From Bradyrhizobium sp. AZCC 1721 (GTDB lineage Bacteria > Pseudomonadota > Alphaproteobacteria > Rhizobiales > Xanthobacteraceae), in contig NZ_JAZHSB010000001.1 in the NCBI RefSeq assembly GCF_036924715.1, positions 1,789,001-1,853,000 of the forward strand: 64,000 nt of DNA, read 5' to 3'. This document shows positions 16,006-25,277 of the stretch, in pieces (the first letter of the stretch is position 1; every line of letters starts with the position of its first letter). Below the pieces are notes generated by a model. That model worked only from the letters and a program-made list of their open reading frames with translations, was not told the origin of the DNA and ran no database searches. A program made the translations under genes and the position numbers.

Positions 16006-18261
16006 ATGACTGCAAGTTTGAAGACCGCGGGATGGCTCGGCGCCGCGCTGCCGATGCTCGCCGCGATGATCGACGTAACGCCGGCGGAAGCACAATCGTC
16101 CGCGCGAGAATTGCCGGCTGTCGTCGTCGACCAGCCTTCACGCGCACCCGCTGCGCGCTCGCGTCCCGCATCCAGACGGCAAGCCGCGTCGGCGGCGAGC
16201 CGTCGCACGGCACTGCGCGGGGCCGTGACGCCTGATGCCGCGGCTGCTGCCGGCGCACGCGCGGAAACGGGCACCGGACCGGTGCGCGGTTATCTCGCGG
16301 GCCAGAGCGGCACCGGGACTAAAACCGACACGCCGCTGCGCGAGACTCCGCAATCGATCACGGTGGTCACCGCCGACCGTGTCACCGACCAGGGTGCGCT
16401 CACGGTGCAGGAATCGCTGCGCTACGTGCCCGGCGTGTTCGCCGACGCCTACGGCCCGGATTCGCGCGGAGACTATCCGCGCATCCGCGGCCAGGATCCG
16501 AATATCTATCTCGACGGCACCCGCATGGTGAACACCTTCACCTTCGAATGGCGGCCCGAACCCTACACGCTGGAACGCATCGAGGTGCTGCGCGGCCCCG
16601 CCTCGGTTCTCTATGGCGACACCTCGACGGCAGGCCTATTGAACCTGATCTCGAAGCGTCCGCAGGCGGAGGCATTCAACGAGATCGGCGTTCAATATGG
16701 CAGTTTCAACCGCAAGCAGGTGCAGCTCGACTCGACGGGCAAGCTGACCAAGGACGGCGAGTGGCTGTACCGCTTCATCGGCGTGCTCCGCGACAGCAAT
16801 ACGCAGACCGATTACGTGCCTGATGATCGCATCGTGCTGGCGCCGTCGCTGACCTGGCGGCCGACCAACAACACCAACTGGACCGTGCTCGGCACCTATC
16901 AGAAGGACAAGACCGGTTCGTCCACGGCGTTCCTGCCGCATGAGGGCACGTTGTATCCCGGCCCCAATGGATTGATTCCGTTGCGGCGTTTCGCCGGCGA
17001 GCCGGGCTTCGACAAATACCAGACCGAGACAGGCGCGATCTCGAGCCTGTTCGAGCACAGCTTTGGCGATGGGCTGAAGATCCGCCAGAACATGCGCTAT
17101 GCCCATGTCGAGGGCATCTACCGGTCGACGTGGCCGGATTTGAATTTCGTTGATCCGAGTGATCCGGATTTCCCGTTTCTCGATTCCAGCAGACGCACCG
17201 TGGCACGCAGCGTATGGAGTCGCGAGACGGTCAAGGATAGCCTGACGTCGGACAGCAATGCCGAGTTGAAATTGCTCACCGGGCCGGTTGCGCACAAGCT
17301 GCTGTTCGGCGTCGACTACCGCGAGCTCAGGGAGCGCGCGCAATCCGGCTTCGCCACCGACTCCACGCCATTCGATCTCTACGCTCCGGTTTACAGCGGC
17401 GTGACCGCTCCGGCGATGTCGCCCGAGCCGGATCTGCGGCAAACCCAACTCGGGCTTTATGCGCAGGACCAGATGCGGCTAGGGCCATGGCTGGCCATCG
17501 TCGGACTGCGCCAGGACTACGTCACCAGCGACGTCGTGGGATCGCCGGTGGAAAACACCAAGGCCACCACCGGCCGCGCCGGGCTGATGTATGAGCTGCC
17601 GTTCGGCCTGACGCCGTATGTCTCCTACGCGCAGTCGTTCAATCCGAACTTCGGCAGTGGCGTATGTGTCGGTGTTTGCGTAGCCTCGCGCGGTGAGCAA
17701 GTGGAGCTCGGCTTCAAGTACAATCCGTTCGCAGGTACTGCGATCAATGGCGCTGTCTTCGACACCACCGAGAAGAACCGGCTGGCAAGCGATCCCGCTG
17801 GCTCTCCGTTCTCGGTCCAGACCGGCAAGATCCGGATTCGCGGCGCCGAACTCGAGGTGATCAGCCGCGTGACGCCAGACCTCGATCTGATCGGCGCCTA
17901 TTCCTACCTCGATGCCCGGGTGGAAAGCGGGGACAATATCGGCAAGCGGGTCGAAACCGTTCCCGATCATCAGGCCTCGCTATGGGCAAAATACCGTCTC
18001 ACCGCACTCGGCCTGCCGGGCCTGACTGTTGGCGGCGGCGTGCGCTATATCGGCGAGTCCTGGGACGGCACCGACACCATCCGCACGCCTGATTACACGC
18101 TGTTCGACGCCATGATCCGCTACGAAACCGGGCCATGGCGGTTTCAGGTCAACGCCAGCAACCTTGCCGACAAGCGCCATGTCACGACCTGCCTGGCGCG
18201 CGGCGACTGCTTCTTCGGCATCGGTCGCACCGTGCTGGGGAGCGCGACGTACAGGTTCTAG
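16006..18261 (+). CDS. TonB-dependent siderophore receptor
   Basis: A 751-residue outer-membrane receptor for ferric siderophores of the FhuA/FoxA/FpvA type. A signal peptide ends ...AEAQ near residue 29 and a TonB-box-like ELPAVVVDQ follows. After a basic spacer comes the plug domain (DTPLRETPQSITVVTADRVT, RIRGQDPNIYLDGTRM, ERIEVLRGPASVLYGD). The remainder is a beta-barrel ending in the usual aromatic residue (GSATYRF). No anti-sigma-interacting signalling domain is present before the plug, so it is probably not a cell-surface signalling receptor. The upstream region has a possible iron-control repeat. Which siderophore it binds cannot be read from sequence. Confidence 0.9.
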   Translation: MTASLKTAGWLGAALPMLAAMIDVTPAEAQSSARELPAVVVDQPSRAPAARSRPASRRQAASAASRRTALRGAVTPDAAAAAGARAETGTGPVRGYLAGQSGTGTKTDTPLRETPQSITVVTADRVTDQGALTVQESLRYVPGVFADAYGPDSRGDYPRIRGQDPNIYLDGTRMVNTFTFEWRPEPYTLERIEVLRGPASVLYGDTSTAGLLNLISKRPQAEAFNEIGVQYGSFNRKQVQLDSTGKLTKDGEWLYRFIGVLRDSNTQTDYVPDDRIVLAPSLTWRPTNNTNWTVLGTYQKDKTGSSTAFLPHEGTLYPGPNGLIPLRRFAGEPGFDKYQTETGAISSLFEHSFGDGLKIRQNMRYAHVEGIYRSTWPDLNFVDPSDPDFPFLDSSRRTVARSVWSRETVKDSLTSDSNAELKLLTGPVAHKLLFGVDYRELRERAQSGFATDSTPFDLYAPVYSGVTAPAMSPEPDLRQTQLGLYAQDQMRLGPWLAIVGLRQDYVTSDVVGSPVENTKATTGRAGLMYELPFGLTPYVSYAQSFNPNFGSGVCVGVCVASRGEQVELGFKYNPFAGTAINGAVFDTTEKNRLASDPAGSPFSVQTGKIRIRGAELEVISRVTPDLDLIGAYSYLDARVESGDNIGKRVETVPDHQASLWAKYRLTALGLPGLTVGGGVRYIGESWDGTDTIRTPDYTLFDAMIRYETGPWRFQVNASNLADKRHVTTCLARGDCFFGIGRTVLGSATYRF

Positions 18262-18288
18262 GTTGGTCCGGAAAAGGCGAGGCCGGTC

Positions 18289-18930
18289 TTACCCCGGCTT
18301 CGCCCGATACCTCGCCAAAAACATCCGCGTTGCGCTGTCAACCACCCGCGCGATGCGCTCCGCCGACGGCGCCGGCTCGGCCTGAAACACGAACGGCAGA
18401 AACAGCGTCGCCTGGCACATCTGCAGGAACTGCGCGGCGGCGAGGCCGCAATCGTCGATCGCAAGATCGTTCGACCGGACATGCGACTGCAGATACTCAG
18501 AGAGGCGCCTGATCGTCTTTGCCAGGACGTTCTCGTAGAACTGGCGTCCGACCTCCGGCATCCGTTCGGCGATTGCCATTACCGTGCGGATCGACGAACC
18601 GCCGCCCGGCCGGCAGATCGAACCGATATAGGTTCGGCCGAATTCGCTCAGCGTGGTTTCGACATCGCGTTTGGGATCGAGATTGTATTCAATCTTGCTT
18701 TTTTCGAGCGCTTCGTCCTCGACGATGGCCTCGAACAGCCGGCTCTTGTCGGCGAAGTAAACGTAAAGCGTGCCTTTGGAGACGCCAGCCGACCGCGCGA
18801 TCTCGTTCATGCTGGCCCCATCAAAGCCCAGATCCATGAACACCTGCCGCGCGCCGTCCAAAATCTGGCGGCGCTTCGAACTCTCCTCCTCGCCTAACGG
18901 ATGAAGCGTGCTTGCTGCGGATGCAACCAT
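18289..18930 (-). CDS. TetR-family regulator of the adjacent efflux genes
   Basis: A 213-residue AcrR-like repressor. The helix-turn-helix covers about residues 20-65 (RRQILDGARQVFMDLGFDGA, then AGVSKGTLYVYFADKSRLFE). The ligand-binding C-terminal part is helical, with the PEVGRQFYENVLAKTIRRL segment seen in AefR-like proteins. It is divergent from the EmrA/EmrB genes, with a perfect 21-bp palindrome (19017-19037) in between, the standard arrangement for a repressor that responds to the transported compound. Confidence 0.88.
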   Translation of the reverse strand: MVASAASTLHPLGEEESSKRRQILDGARQVFMDLGFDGASMNEIARSAGVSKGTLYVYFADKSRLFEAIVEDEALEKSKIEYNLDPKRDVETTLSEFGRTYIGSICRPGGGSSIRTVMAIAERMPEVGRQFYENVLAKTIRRLSEYLQSHVRSNDLAIDDCGLAAAQFLQMCQATLFLPFVFQAEPAPSAERIARVVDSATRMFLARYRAKPG

Positions 18931-19016
18931 TGGTTTATCTTTTCGCGAAGGAATTCAACCCGGGATATAGCGGGAAGTCTCTTCTCGCTTTATGGTCGGT
19001 ATGGTAGCAATCTATC

Positions 19017-19037
19017 TTGACCGAACCGTTCGGTCAA
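19017..19037. promoter_or_regulatory. Perfect TetR operator palindrome
   Basis: Ten-base arms TTGACCGAAC and GTTCGGTCAA around a single central base, in the gap between the divergent TetR gene and the efflux genes. The ACCGAACxGTTCGGT core is typical of TetR-family operators. It lies 86 bases upstream of the emrA-like start. Confidence 0.8.
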
Positions 19038-19122
19038 TGATATTTTGGAATTAGGGGCACCAAATGCGGCCGGTTTCGTGGCCTCATGCGTCGCGACATT
19101 TTGAAATGGGGAGGCCTCGTTA

Positions 19123-20421
19123 ATGGCCGCAGCGAGAGACCAGGCCGCACGCGTCGTTCGCGCCGAACCGGACGGGGCTCAGGACGAAGCCGCGCCTGAC
19201 GCCGGCCCTCAGTTCGCCGATCAGTTGCGGACTCACGTCGCGGACGAAGCCAGGCGTCGTCCCGCGGAGCCGCCCGGCGCTCCCGCAGCTGAAAAGCCAG
19301 CCGCGGCGTCCGTCGATGCACCGGCGGCGAAACCGGGCAAGCGCAAGTTCGTCATGATCGGCGCGCTCGGCTTGCTCGCGCTGGCCGCGATCGGTTACGC
19401 CGTCTACTTCGTCCTGGTCGGGCGCTTCTATGTCTCGACGGACGACGCTTACGTTCGCGCCAACAACACCACGCTGGGCGCCCGGGTATCGGGCCATGTC
19501 GCGGCTATCCTGCCCCGCGACAACTCGCTCGTTCGCGCCGGCGACGTGATCTTCAGGATCGACGATGGCGACTATAGCATCGCGGTGGAAGCCGCGCGCA
19601 GCAAGATCGCGACCCAGCAGGCGACCATCGACCGCATCGGTCGTCAGGTCACGGCGCTGGAAAGCGCCGTCGAGCAGACCAGGGCGCAGCTCGCTTCCGC
19701 GGAAGCGGCGATGAAGCGTGCCGGTCTCGACTTCGATCGCCAGCAGACGTTGAGCACCAAGGGCTTTGCCTCACGCGCCGCCTTTGAGGTTTCCGAAGCC
19801 AGTCGGGACCAGAGCCTCGCCGCGGTGAAATCGGCACAGGCCGCCTATGACGCCGCGCGCGACAATGTCGAGGTGACGAAGGCGCAGCAGGCCGAGGCCC
19901 GCGCGCAGCTTGCGGAGTTGCAGACCCAGCTTGCCAAGGCGGAGCGCGACCTTGCATTCACCTCGGTGCGCGCGCCCGTCGACGGCACCTTCTCCAATCG
20001 CCTCGTCAATGCCGGCGATTTCATCCAGGCCGGGCAGCGGCTCGCCAATGTGGTGCCGCTCAACGACGTCTTCATCGACGCCAACTACAAGGAAACCCAG
20101 CTCAAGCGCATCCGTCCCGGCCAGCCCGTAAAAATATCGGTGGATGCGTACGGCCATCGCAAATTCGCCGGCGTCGTCGACAGCATTTCACCCGCGGCAG
20201 GATCGGTGTTCACGCTGCTGCCGCCGGACAACGCCACCGGCAACTTCACCAAGATCGTGCAGCGGCTGCCGGTTCGCATTCGCGTGCCGAAGGACGTGGC
20301 GAAGCAGAACCTGCTGCGCGCCGGCATGTCCGTCTATGTGACCGTCGACACCCGCGAGGGCGCGGCCGACGCGGACAGCGAGGCCGACCTCGATGCGCCC
20401 GCGATGGTTCAACCGCAGTAA
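19123..20421 (+). CDS. HlyD/EmrA-type membrane fusion protein
   Basis: A 432-residue periplasmic adaptor of a tripartite efflux pump. A polar N-terminal 75 residues (cytoplasmic, acidic and Pro-rich) precede one membrane span at about residues 76-100. The biotinyl-lipoyl half-motif RFYVSTDDAYVRANNTTLGA follows, then a long coiled-coil hairpin (about 150-260) and the second lipoyl half plus beta-barrel (RAPVDGTFSNRLVNAGDFIQ, FIDANYKETQLKRIRPGQPV). ATG 19123 has GGGGAGG upstream. It should link the inner-membrane EmrB-like pump, encoded 52 bases downstream, to an outer-membrane channel encoded elsewhere. Confidence 0.9.
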   Translation: MAAARDQAARVVRAEPDGAQDEAAPDAGPQFADQLRTHVADEARRRPAEPPGAPAAEKPAAASVDAPAAKPGKRKFVMIGALGLLALAAIGYAVYFVLVGRFYVSTDDAYVRANNTTLGARVSGHVAAILPRDNSLVRAGDVIFRIDDGDYSIAVEAARSKIATQQATIDRIGRQVTALESAVEQTRAQLASAEAAMKRAGLDFDRQQTLSTKGFASRAAFEVSEASRDQSLAAVKSAQAAYDAARDNVEVTKAQQAEARAQLAELQTQLAKAERDLAFTSVRAPVDGTFSNRLVNAGDFIQAGQRLANVVPLNDVFIDANYKETQLKRIRPGQPVKISVDAYGHRKFAGVVDSISPAAGSVFTLLPPDNATGNFTKIVQRLPVRIRVPKDVAKQNLLRAGMSVYVTVDTREGAADADSEADLDAPAMVQPQ

Positions 20422-20472
20422 TTCTTACCTCGAGCCCCGGGCGAAACGCCCGGCGCCTGTGCCGAGCTGATC

Positions 20473-22056
20473 ATGGCCGACGCCACCACCGCATCGCCCT
20501 CGCTGATGAACACAGCAGCCGACGAGCGCATCCCCCCGCGACGGCTGTTTGCGTTTCTCTTCATGGTGTTCGGGATGTTCATGTCGATCCTGGACATCCA
20601 GGTCGTCTCGGCGTCGCTGCAGCAGATACAAGCCGGCCTTTCGGCCAGTTCCAGCGAAGTGTCGTGGGTGCAGACCTCGTACCTGATCGCCGAGGTGATC
20701 GCGATCCCGCTGTCCGGCTTCCTGTCGCGTGCGTTCGGCACACGTCTTCTGTTTGCGATTTCCGCTTCCGGCTTCACCGTCGCAAGCTTGTTCTGCGGTT
20801 TTGCCTCGACCATCGAGCAGATGATCGTGTGGCGCGCGATCCAGGGATTTTTGGGCGCGGGCATGATCCCGACCGTGTTCGCATCCGCCTATACGGTGTT
20901 CCCGCGTTCGAAAATCCATATCGTCGCTCCGATCATCGGCCTGGTCGCGACACTGGCGCCGACGATCGGGCCGACGGTCGGCGGTTTCATTACAGACACG
21001 ATGTCGTGGCACTGGCTGTTCTTCATCAACATCGTTCCCGGCATCGCCATCACCCTCGGCGTGTGGGCGCTATGCGATTTTGACAAGCCGAATTTCGCGC
21101 TGCTCGAGCATTTCGACTGGTGGGGCCTGCTGTTCATGGCCGGCTTCCTCGGCACGCTCGAATATGTGCTGGAAGAGGGGCCGCAGTCGCAATGGCTGGA
21201 AGACACGTCGGTCGCGGTCTGCGCCGCGATCTGTGCGATCTCGGCGATCGCGTTCTTCTGGCGCGTGCTCAGCGTGCGAGAGCCGATTGTCGACCTCAGG
21301 ACCTTCACCGACCGCAATTTCAGCCTCTGCTGCCTGATCTCGTTCTGCGTCGGCGTCGGCCTTTACGGCCTCACCTATATGTATCCGCGTTACCTCGCCG
21401 AAGTGCGCGGCTACAGCCCGATGATGATCGGTGAGACCATGTTCGTCTCTGGTATCGCCATGTTCCTCACCGCCCCGATCGTGGGGCGGCTGATGGCGAA
21501 ATACGACGTGCGCTACCTGATCGCGATCGGTCTGGTGCTGTTCGCGCTCGGCTCGTACCAGATGACCTGGATGACGAAAGAGTATGATTTCTACGAATTG
21601 CTGCTGCCGCAGATTTTGCGCGGAGCCGGCTTGATGCTGGTGATCGTGCCGACCAACACGATCGCGCTCGGCACGCTGGCGCCGGAGCGGGTGAAGAACG
21701 CCTCGGGCCTGTTCAACCTGACGCGCAATCTCGGCGGCGCGGTGGGCTTGGCCGTCATCAACCAGGTGCTGAACGAGCGCACCGACCTGCACATCTCGCG
21801 GCTCCACGACCGCGTCACCTGGGGCAACGCCGCCGCGGTCGATACCCTCAACATGTTCACCCAGCGCCTGCAGGGCATGGGCGATTCCGCGCTGATGGCG
21901 ATGAAGCAATTGTCGCAGATCGTGCACCGCCAGGCCGTGGTGATGGGCTATGGCGACGCCTTCTTCATGCTGGCCGTGTTCTATTTCGTCCTGAGCCTGC
22001 TGGTGATGGTTCTGAACAAGCCTTCTGCAGCGGCGCTTGGCGGCGACGCGCATTAA
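20473..22056 (+). CDS. EmrB/QacA-type MFS drug exporter (DHA2)
   Basis: A 527-residue proton-driven exporter with about 14 membrane spans. The motif SVSASLQQIQAGLSASSSEV-like region after the first span, the SYLIAEVIAIPLSGFLSRAFGTR motif A and the GPTVGGFI motif C mark it as a DHA2 antiporter. It forms an operon with the EmrA-like adaptor. The C-terminus has a helical region (AAVDTLNMFTQRLQGMGDSA) facing the periplasm or membrane surface, as in EmrB. Substrates are probably hydrophobic toxic compounds, inferred from the family. Confidence 0.9.
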   Translation: MADATTASPSLMNTAADERIPPRRLFAFLFMVFGMFMSILDIQVVSASLQQIQAGLSASSSEVSWVQTSYLIAEVIAIPLSGFLSRAFGTRLLFAISASGFTVASLFCGFASTIEQMIVWRAIQGFLGAGMIPTVFASAYTVFPRSKIHIVAPIIGLVATLAPTIGPTVGGFITDTMSWHWLFFINIVPGIAITLGVWALCDFDKPNFALLEHFDWWGLLFMAGFLGTLEYVLEEGPQSQWLEDTSVAVCAAICAISAIAFFWRVLSVREPIVDLRTFTDRNFSLCCLISFCVGVGLYGLTYMYPRYLAEVRGYSPMMIGETMFVSGIAMFLTAPIVGRLMAKYDVRYLIAIGLVLFALGSYQMTWMTKEYDFYELLLPQILRGAGLMLVIVPTNTIALGTLAPERVKNASGLFNLTRNLGGAVGLAVINQVLNERTDLHISRLHDRVTWGNAAAVDTLNMFTQRLQGMGDSALMAMKQLSQIVHRQAVVMGYGDAFFMLAVFYFVLSLLVMVLNKPSAAALGGDAH

Positions 22057-22092
22057 AAGCGGTGTGACAACGCCGTTCACGCTCATGTCATG

Positions 22093-22121
22093 TTGCAAAT
22101 CACCCGCGATGCATTTATAAG
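22093..22121 (+). promoter_or_regulatory. Predicted promoter of the ABC exporter leader
   Basis: TTGCAA at 22093-22098, a 17-base spacer and TATAAG at 22116-22121. It is close to the housekeeping consensus and would start a leader transcript near 22128, about 27 bases before the short leader frame. Confidence 0.55.
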
Positions 22122-22154
22122 CTGCGCATTGTCGCTCGAACCGGGGAGATTTGC

Positions 22155-22226
22155 ATGATTTCGATGTATTCGCAGATCGCGCCCTCGTGTCCGATGCTCG
22201 CGCTGGTTTTTCGGTCGCGTCGCTGA
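22155..22226 (+). CDS. Putative 23-residue leader peptide
   Basis: ATG 22155 opens MISMYSQIAPSCPMLALVFR and then SRR, with stop at 22224-22226. A strong GGGGAG ribosome site lies 6 bases upstream, and a promoter-like element lies correctly placed before it. It is followed at once by two mutually exclusive hairpins (22241-22255 and 22247-22267) and, 161 bases after its stop, by an ABC exporter gene. The arrangement is that of a translation-controlled attenuator. The peptide itself matches nothing I know. Confidence 0.45.
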   Translation: MISMYSQIAPSCPMLALVFRSRR

Positions 22227-22240
22227 GCGCGATCTCCGCC

Positions 22241-22270
22241 GGCCCTGATCGGGCCTCACGCCCGATCTTT
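22241..22270 (+). terminator. Candidate attenuator: terminator with competing antiterminator
   Basis: The terminator stem GATCGGGC (22247-22254) pairs with GCCCGATC (22260-22267) across loop CTCAC and is followed by TTT. An alternative stem, GGCCC (22241-22245) with GGGCC (22251-22255), uses the same bases and would block it. The short T run makes termination strength uncertain. Confidence 0.45.
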
Positions 22271-22387
22271 CCAAACTTCCCAACGACTTAACGACAGTTT
22301 TCAACGACGCATGCGTTCGGCCCAAGGCTGCCCGCGCGTCAAACCAGATGGAGCCGGCTTGCGCCTTTCGCGCAGCCGGATGACGCC

Positions 22388-24190
22388 ATGACCGTTCAAA
22401 GAGACAAACGTCCCGCGGCGATACGCGTGGTGATCCCGTTTGTGTTCCGCCACTGGCTGCAACAGCCCGGCCGCGCCGCCGTCGTAACCGGCGGCCTGCT
22501 GGGGGCAACCGCGGCCGACCTGTTCATGCCGATCTTCTCCGGCCGGCTGGTCGATGCGCTGACGCTGGGCGCCTCCGACACGGGCGCGCGCCAGGCTGCG
22601 TTTGCAGCCTTCGGCGGGATCGTCGCGCTCGGATTGATGTCGATGATCCTGCGCCTGACCGGCCTGCAGGCGATCGTGCCGTTCACGCTCACGACCATGT
22701 CAGACGTGTCGCGCGACGCTTTCGCGCGCGTGCAGCGCTTCTCGACCGACTGGCACGCCAACTCGTTTGCCGGCTCCACCGTGCGCAAGATCACGCGCGG
22801 CATGTGGGCGCTCGACCTGCTCAACGACACCATCTTGATGGCGCTGCTGCCGTCGCTCCTCGTGCTGGTCGGCTCGATGATCCTGCTCGGGCTGCACTGG
22901 CCGGTGTTAGGTGCGGTCATCGCGGTCGGCACGGTTATCTATGTCTCGATGACGATGGCGTTCTCGGTGAACTACATCGCACCGGCTGCGCGCGTCTCCA
23001 ACGCCTGGGACACCAAGGTCGGCGGGACGCTGGCGGACGCATTGACCTGCAACGCGGTAGTAAAATCCTTCGGCGCGGAAGCGCGCGAGGATGCGCGGCT
23101 GGCCGGCGTTGTCGGACGCTGGCGCACGCGCGTGCGTCGGACGTGGTACCGCTATAACTACACCTCGACGGCGCAACTTGCGGTGCTGTTGTGCTTTCGC
23201 GGCTCCGTGATCGGCGGGGCGATCCTGTTGTGGATCGCCGGCCGCGCCACGCCGGGCGACGTCACCTATGTGCTGACCAGCTATTACATCATTCATGCTT
23301 ATCTGCGTGACGTCGGCATGCACATCAACAACTTGCAGCGTTCAGTCAACGACATGGAGGAGCTGGTCGCGATTCACGACGAGCCGATCGGCATCGCCGA
23401 TGCGCCGGATGCCAAGCCGATCGACATCCAGGGTGGCCGCATCGTGTTCGACGATGTGACGTTCCACTACGGCGGCCACCGCGCGCCGCTGTATGACGGA
23501 CTATCGGTCGAGATCCGCGCCGGCGAACGGGTCGGCCTGGTCGGCCGCTCCGGCTCCGGCAAGACCACTTTCGTCAAGCTGGTGCAACGGCTCTACGATA
23601 TTGGCGGCGGGAAAATACTGATCGACGGTCAGGATGTCGCGAAAGCCACGCAGCAATCGCTGCGCAGCCAGATCGCGATCGTGCAGCAGGAGCCGATCCT
23701 GTTTCACCGCACGCTGGCCGAGAACATCGCCTATGGCCGGCCCGGCGCCAGCATAGCGGCGATCGAGCAGGCGGCGCGGCTTGCCAACGCGCATGACTTC
23801 ATCCTGCGGCTGCCGAAGGGCTACGGCACGCTGGTCGGCGAGCGCGGCGTCAAGCTGTCGGGCGGCGAACGGCAGCGCGTCGCGCTGGCACGCGCGTTTC
23901 TGGCGGACGCGCCGGTGCTGATCCTGGACGAGGCAACCTCGAGCCTTGATTCAGAGTCAGAGGGCCTGATCCAGCAGGCGATGGAGCGACTGATGAAGGG
24001 ACGCACCTCGATTGTGATCGCGCACCGGCTGTCGACGGTGCGCAGCCTCGACCGCATCCTGGTGTTCGACCGCGGCGAGATCGTCGAGCAGGGCACGCAT
24101 GCGGCGCTGACGGCGCGCCCCGGCGGCATCTATCGCGGGCTGTTCGAGCTGCAGGCGACCGAATTCAGCCGCATCTCGGCGGCGGAGTGA
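22388..24190 (+). CDS. ABC exporter half-transporter (TMD-NBD fusion)
   Basis: A 600-residue ATP-driven exporter, working as a dimer in the inner membrane. Residues 1-325 form the six-span transmembrane domain. The nucleotide-binding domain has Walker A GRSGSGKT (386-393), the Q-loop in IVQQEPILFHRTLAENIAYG, signature LSGGE (490-494), Walker B ending LILDE (about 515) and the H-loop His about 546. All catalytic residues are intact. The family covers multidrug and lipid exporters. The 5' leader looks like an attenuator, so expression may respond to translation stress. It is on the same strand as the EmrAB-like pump but probably has its own promoter. Confidence 0.9.
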   Translation: MTVQRDKRPAAIRVVIPFVFRHWLQQPGRAAVVTGGLLGATAADLFMPIFSGRLVDALTLGASDTGARQAAFAAFGGIVALGLMSMILRLTGLQAIVPFTLTTMSDVSRDAFARVQRFSTDWHANSFAGSTVRKITRGMWALDLLNDTILMALLPSLLVLVGSMILLGLHWPVLGAVIAVGTVIYVSMTMAFSVNYIAPAARVSNAWDTKVGGTLADALTCNAVVKSFGAEAREDARLAGVVGRWRTRVRRTWYRYNYTSTAQLAVLLCFRGSVIGGAILLWIAGRATPGDVTYVLTSYYIIHAYLRDVGMHINNLQRSVNDMEELVAIHDEPIGIADAPDAKPIDIQGGRIVFDDVTFHYGGHRAPLYDGLSVEIRAGERVGLVGRSGSGKTTFVKLVQRLYDIGGGKILIDGQDVAKATQQSLRSQIAIVQQEPILFHRTLAENIAYGRPGASIAAIEQAARLANAHDFILRLPKGYGTLVGERGVKLSGGERQRVALARAFLADAPVLILDEATSSLDSESEGLIQQAMERLMKGRTSIVIAHRLSTVRSLDRILVFDRGEIVEQGTHAALTARPGGIYRGLFELQATEFSRISAAE

Positions 24191-24214
24191 GAGCCACATT
24201 GTTGCGAACCCGAT

Positions 24215-24242
24215 CGATGTCGGAATATGTTTTCCGGCATCG
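24215..24242. terminator. Hairpin between convergent transporter genes
   Basis: An 11-bp stem (24215-24225 with 24232-24242, one G-U pair) and a 6-base loop in the short gap between the convergent ABC exporter and DMT genes. It probably ends transcription from one or both sides. No long T run. Confidence 0.45.
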
Positions 24243-24272
24243 AGAGGGGCTCGCGCGATGCGCTGGTTTCGA

Positions 24273-25205
24273 TCAGGACGCCGCGAGTTGAGGCGGCTCG
24301 CGATCTCGCTGCGGCAGTGAGGGCGCCGGCTTGGCCCGCGTGCGCGTCGAAATGGCGACCATCACCACGACGGCAGCAGCGAATAGCAGGATCTGCAGCG
24401 TGATGGTCTCGCCGTTGAAGAACGCCGCGAGCGCAAAGGTGACGAAGGGTTGCAGCAACTGGATCTGCGAAACCCGCGCGATGCCGCCCATCGCTAGCCC
24501 CGCATTCCACGCAAAGAAGCCGATCCATTGCGAGAACAATGCGACATAGAGCAGCCCGAGCCAGGGTTTCAGCGCGATGTGGGTGATATCGGCTGGCATG
24601 GTCAGCATGGCTGCCGGGATCGACAGCGGCAGCGCAATCACCAGAATCCAGCTTATGACCTCCCAGCCCGGCATTTGCGAGGTGAGCCGGCCGGAGAATG
24701 CGTAGCCGATCGCGGCGACGGCCACCGATGCGAACAGGAATAAATCACCGGCGACCAGCGCGCCGCCGCCTTGCCGCAACGCGAATGCGATCACCAGCGC
24801 GGCCCCGGCCACGGAAGCGATCCAGAACAGCGGGCGCGGCCGCTCATGGGTGATGGCGACGGCGACCAGCGCAGTGGCGATCGGCAGTACGCCCAGCACC
24901 ACGCCGCCATGCGAGGCGTCGACCCTCTGCATGCCCATCGACATCAACAGCGGAAACAGGATCGCGACGCAAAGCATCGCAATGATCAGTTGCAGCCACA
25001 GCGCGCGGGGCGGCAGCGGTCGGCGTAACACGAGAAGGAGCGCCAGCGAGCACAGCCCGGCGATCGCGGTGCGCAGCGAAGTCAGTGCAATCGGATCAAT
25101 TTCGGCAACCGCAATCCGCGTCGCCGGCAGCGTGCCGCCGAAGATCGCCATGCCGATGAAGCCCAGCAACAGGCCGAGGCGCTCGCGCGAAGCAGGAGAG
25201 CTCAT
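24273..25205 (-). CDS. DMT-family (EamA) transporter
   Basis: A 310-residue inner-membrane protein with about ten spans built from two EamA repeats. The first repeat starts LLLGFIGMAIFGGTLPATRI with TSLRTAIAGL, the second from about residue 155 with DLFLFASVAVAAIGYAFSGRL. Typical positives are amino-acid and metabolite exporters. The C-terminal tail is basic and cytoplasmic. The gene shares strand with the TauE-like exporter upstream (72-base gap), so they may be one transcription unit. The substrate cannot be told. Confidence 0.87.
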   Translation of the reverse strand: MSSPASRERLGLLLGFIGMAIFGGTLPATRIAVAEIDPIALTSLRTAIAGLCSLALLLVLRRPLPPRALWLQLIIAMLCVAILFPLLMSMGMQRVDASHGGVVLGVLPIATALVAVAITHERPRPLFWIASVAGAALVIAFALRQGGGALVAGDLFLFASVAVAAIGYAFSGRLTSQMPGWEVISWILVIALPLSIPAAMLTMPADITHIALKPWLGLLYVALFSQWIGFFAWNAGLAMGGIARVSQIQLLQPFVTFALAAFFNGETITLQILLFAAAVVVMVAISTRTRAKPAPSLPQRDREPPQLAAS

Positions 25206-25277
25206 GACGCGATTGGTTAGCCGCTTTGCAGGTCAGCGTACAGCAATCTACTCGGAGCACATGGCGGCTATGCGCGC

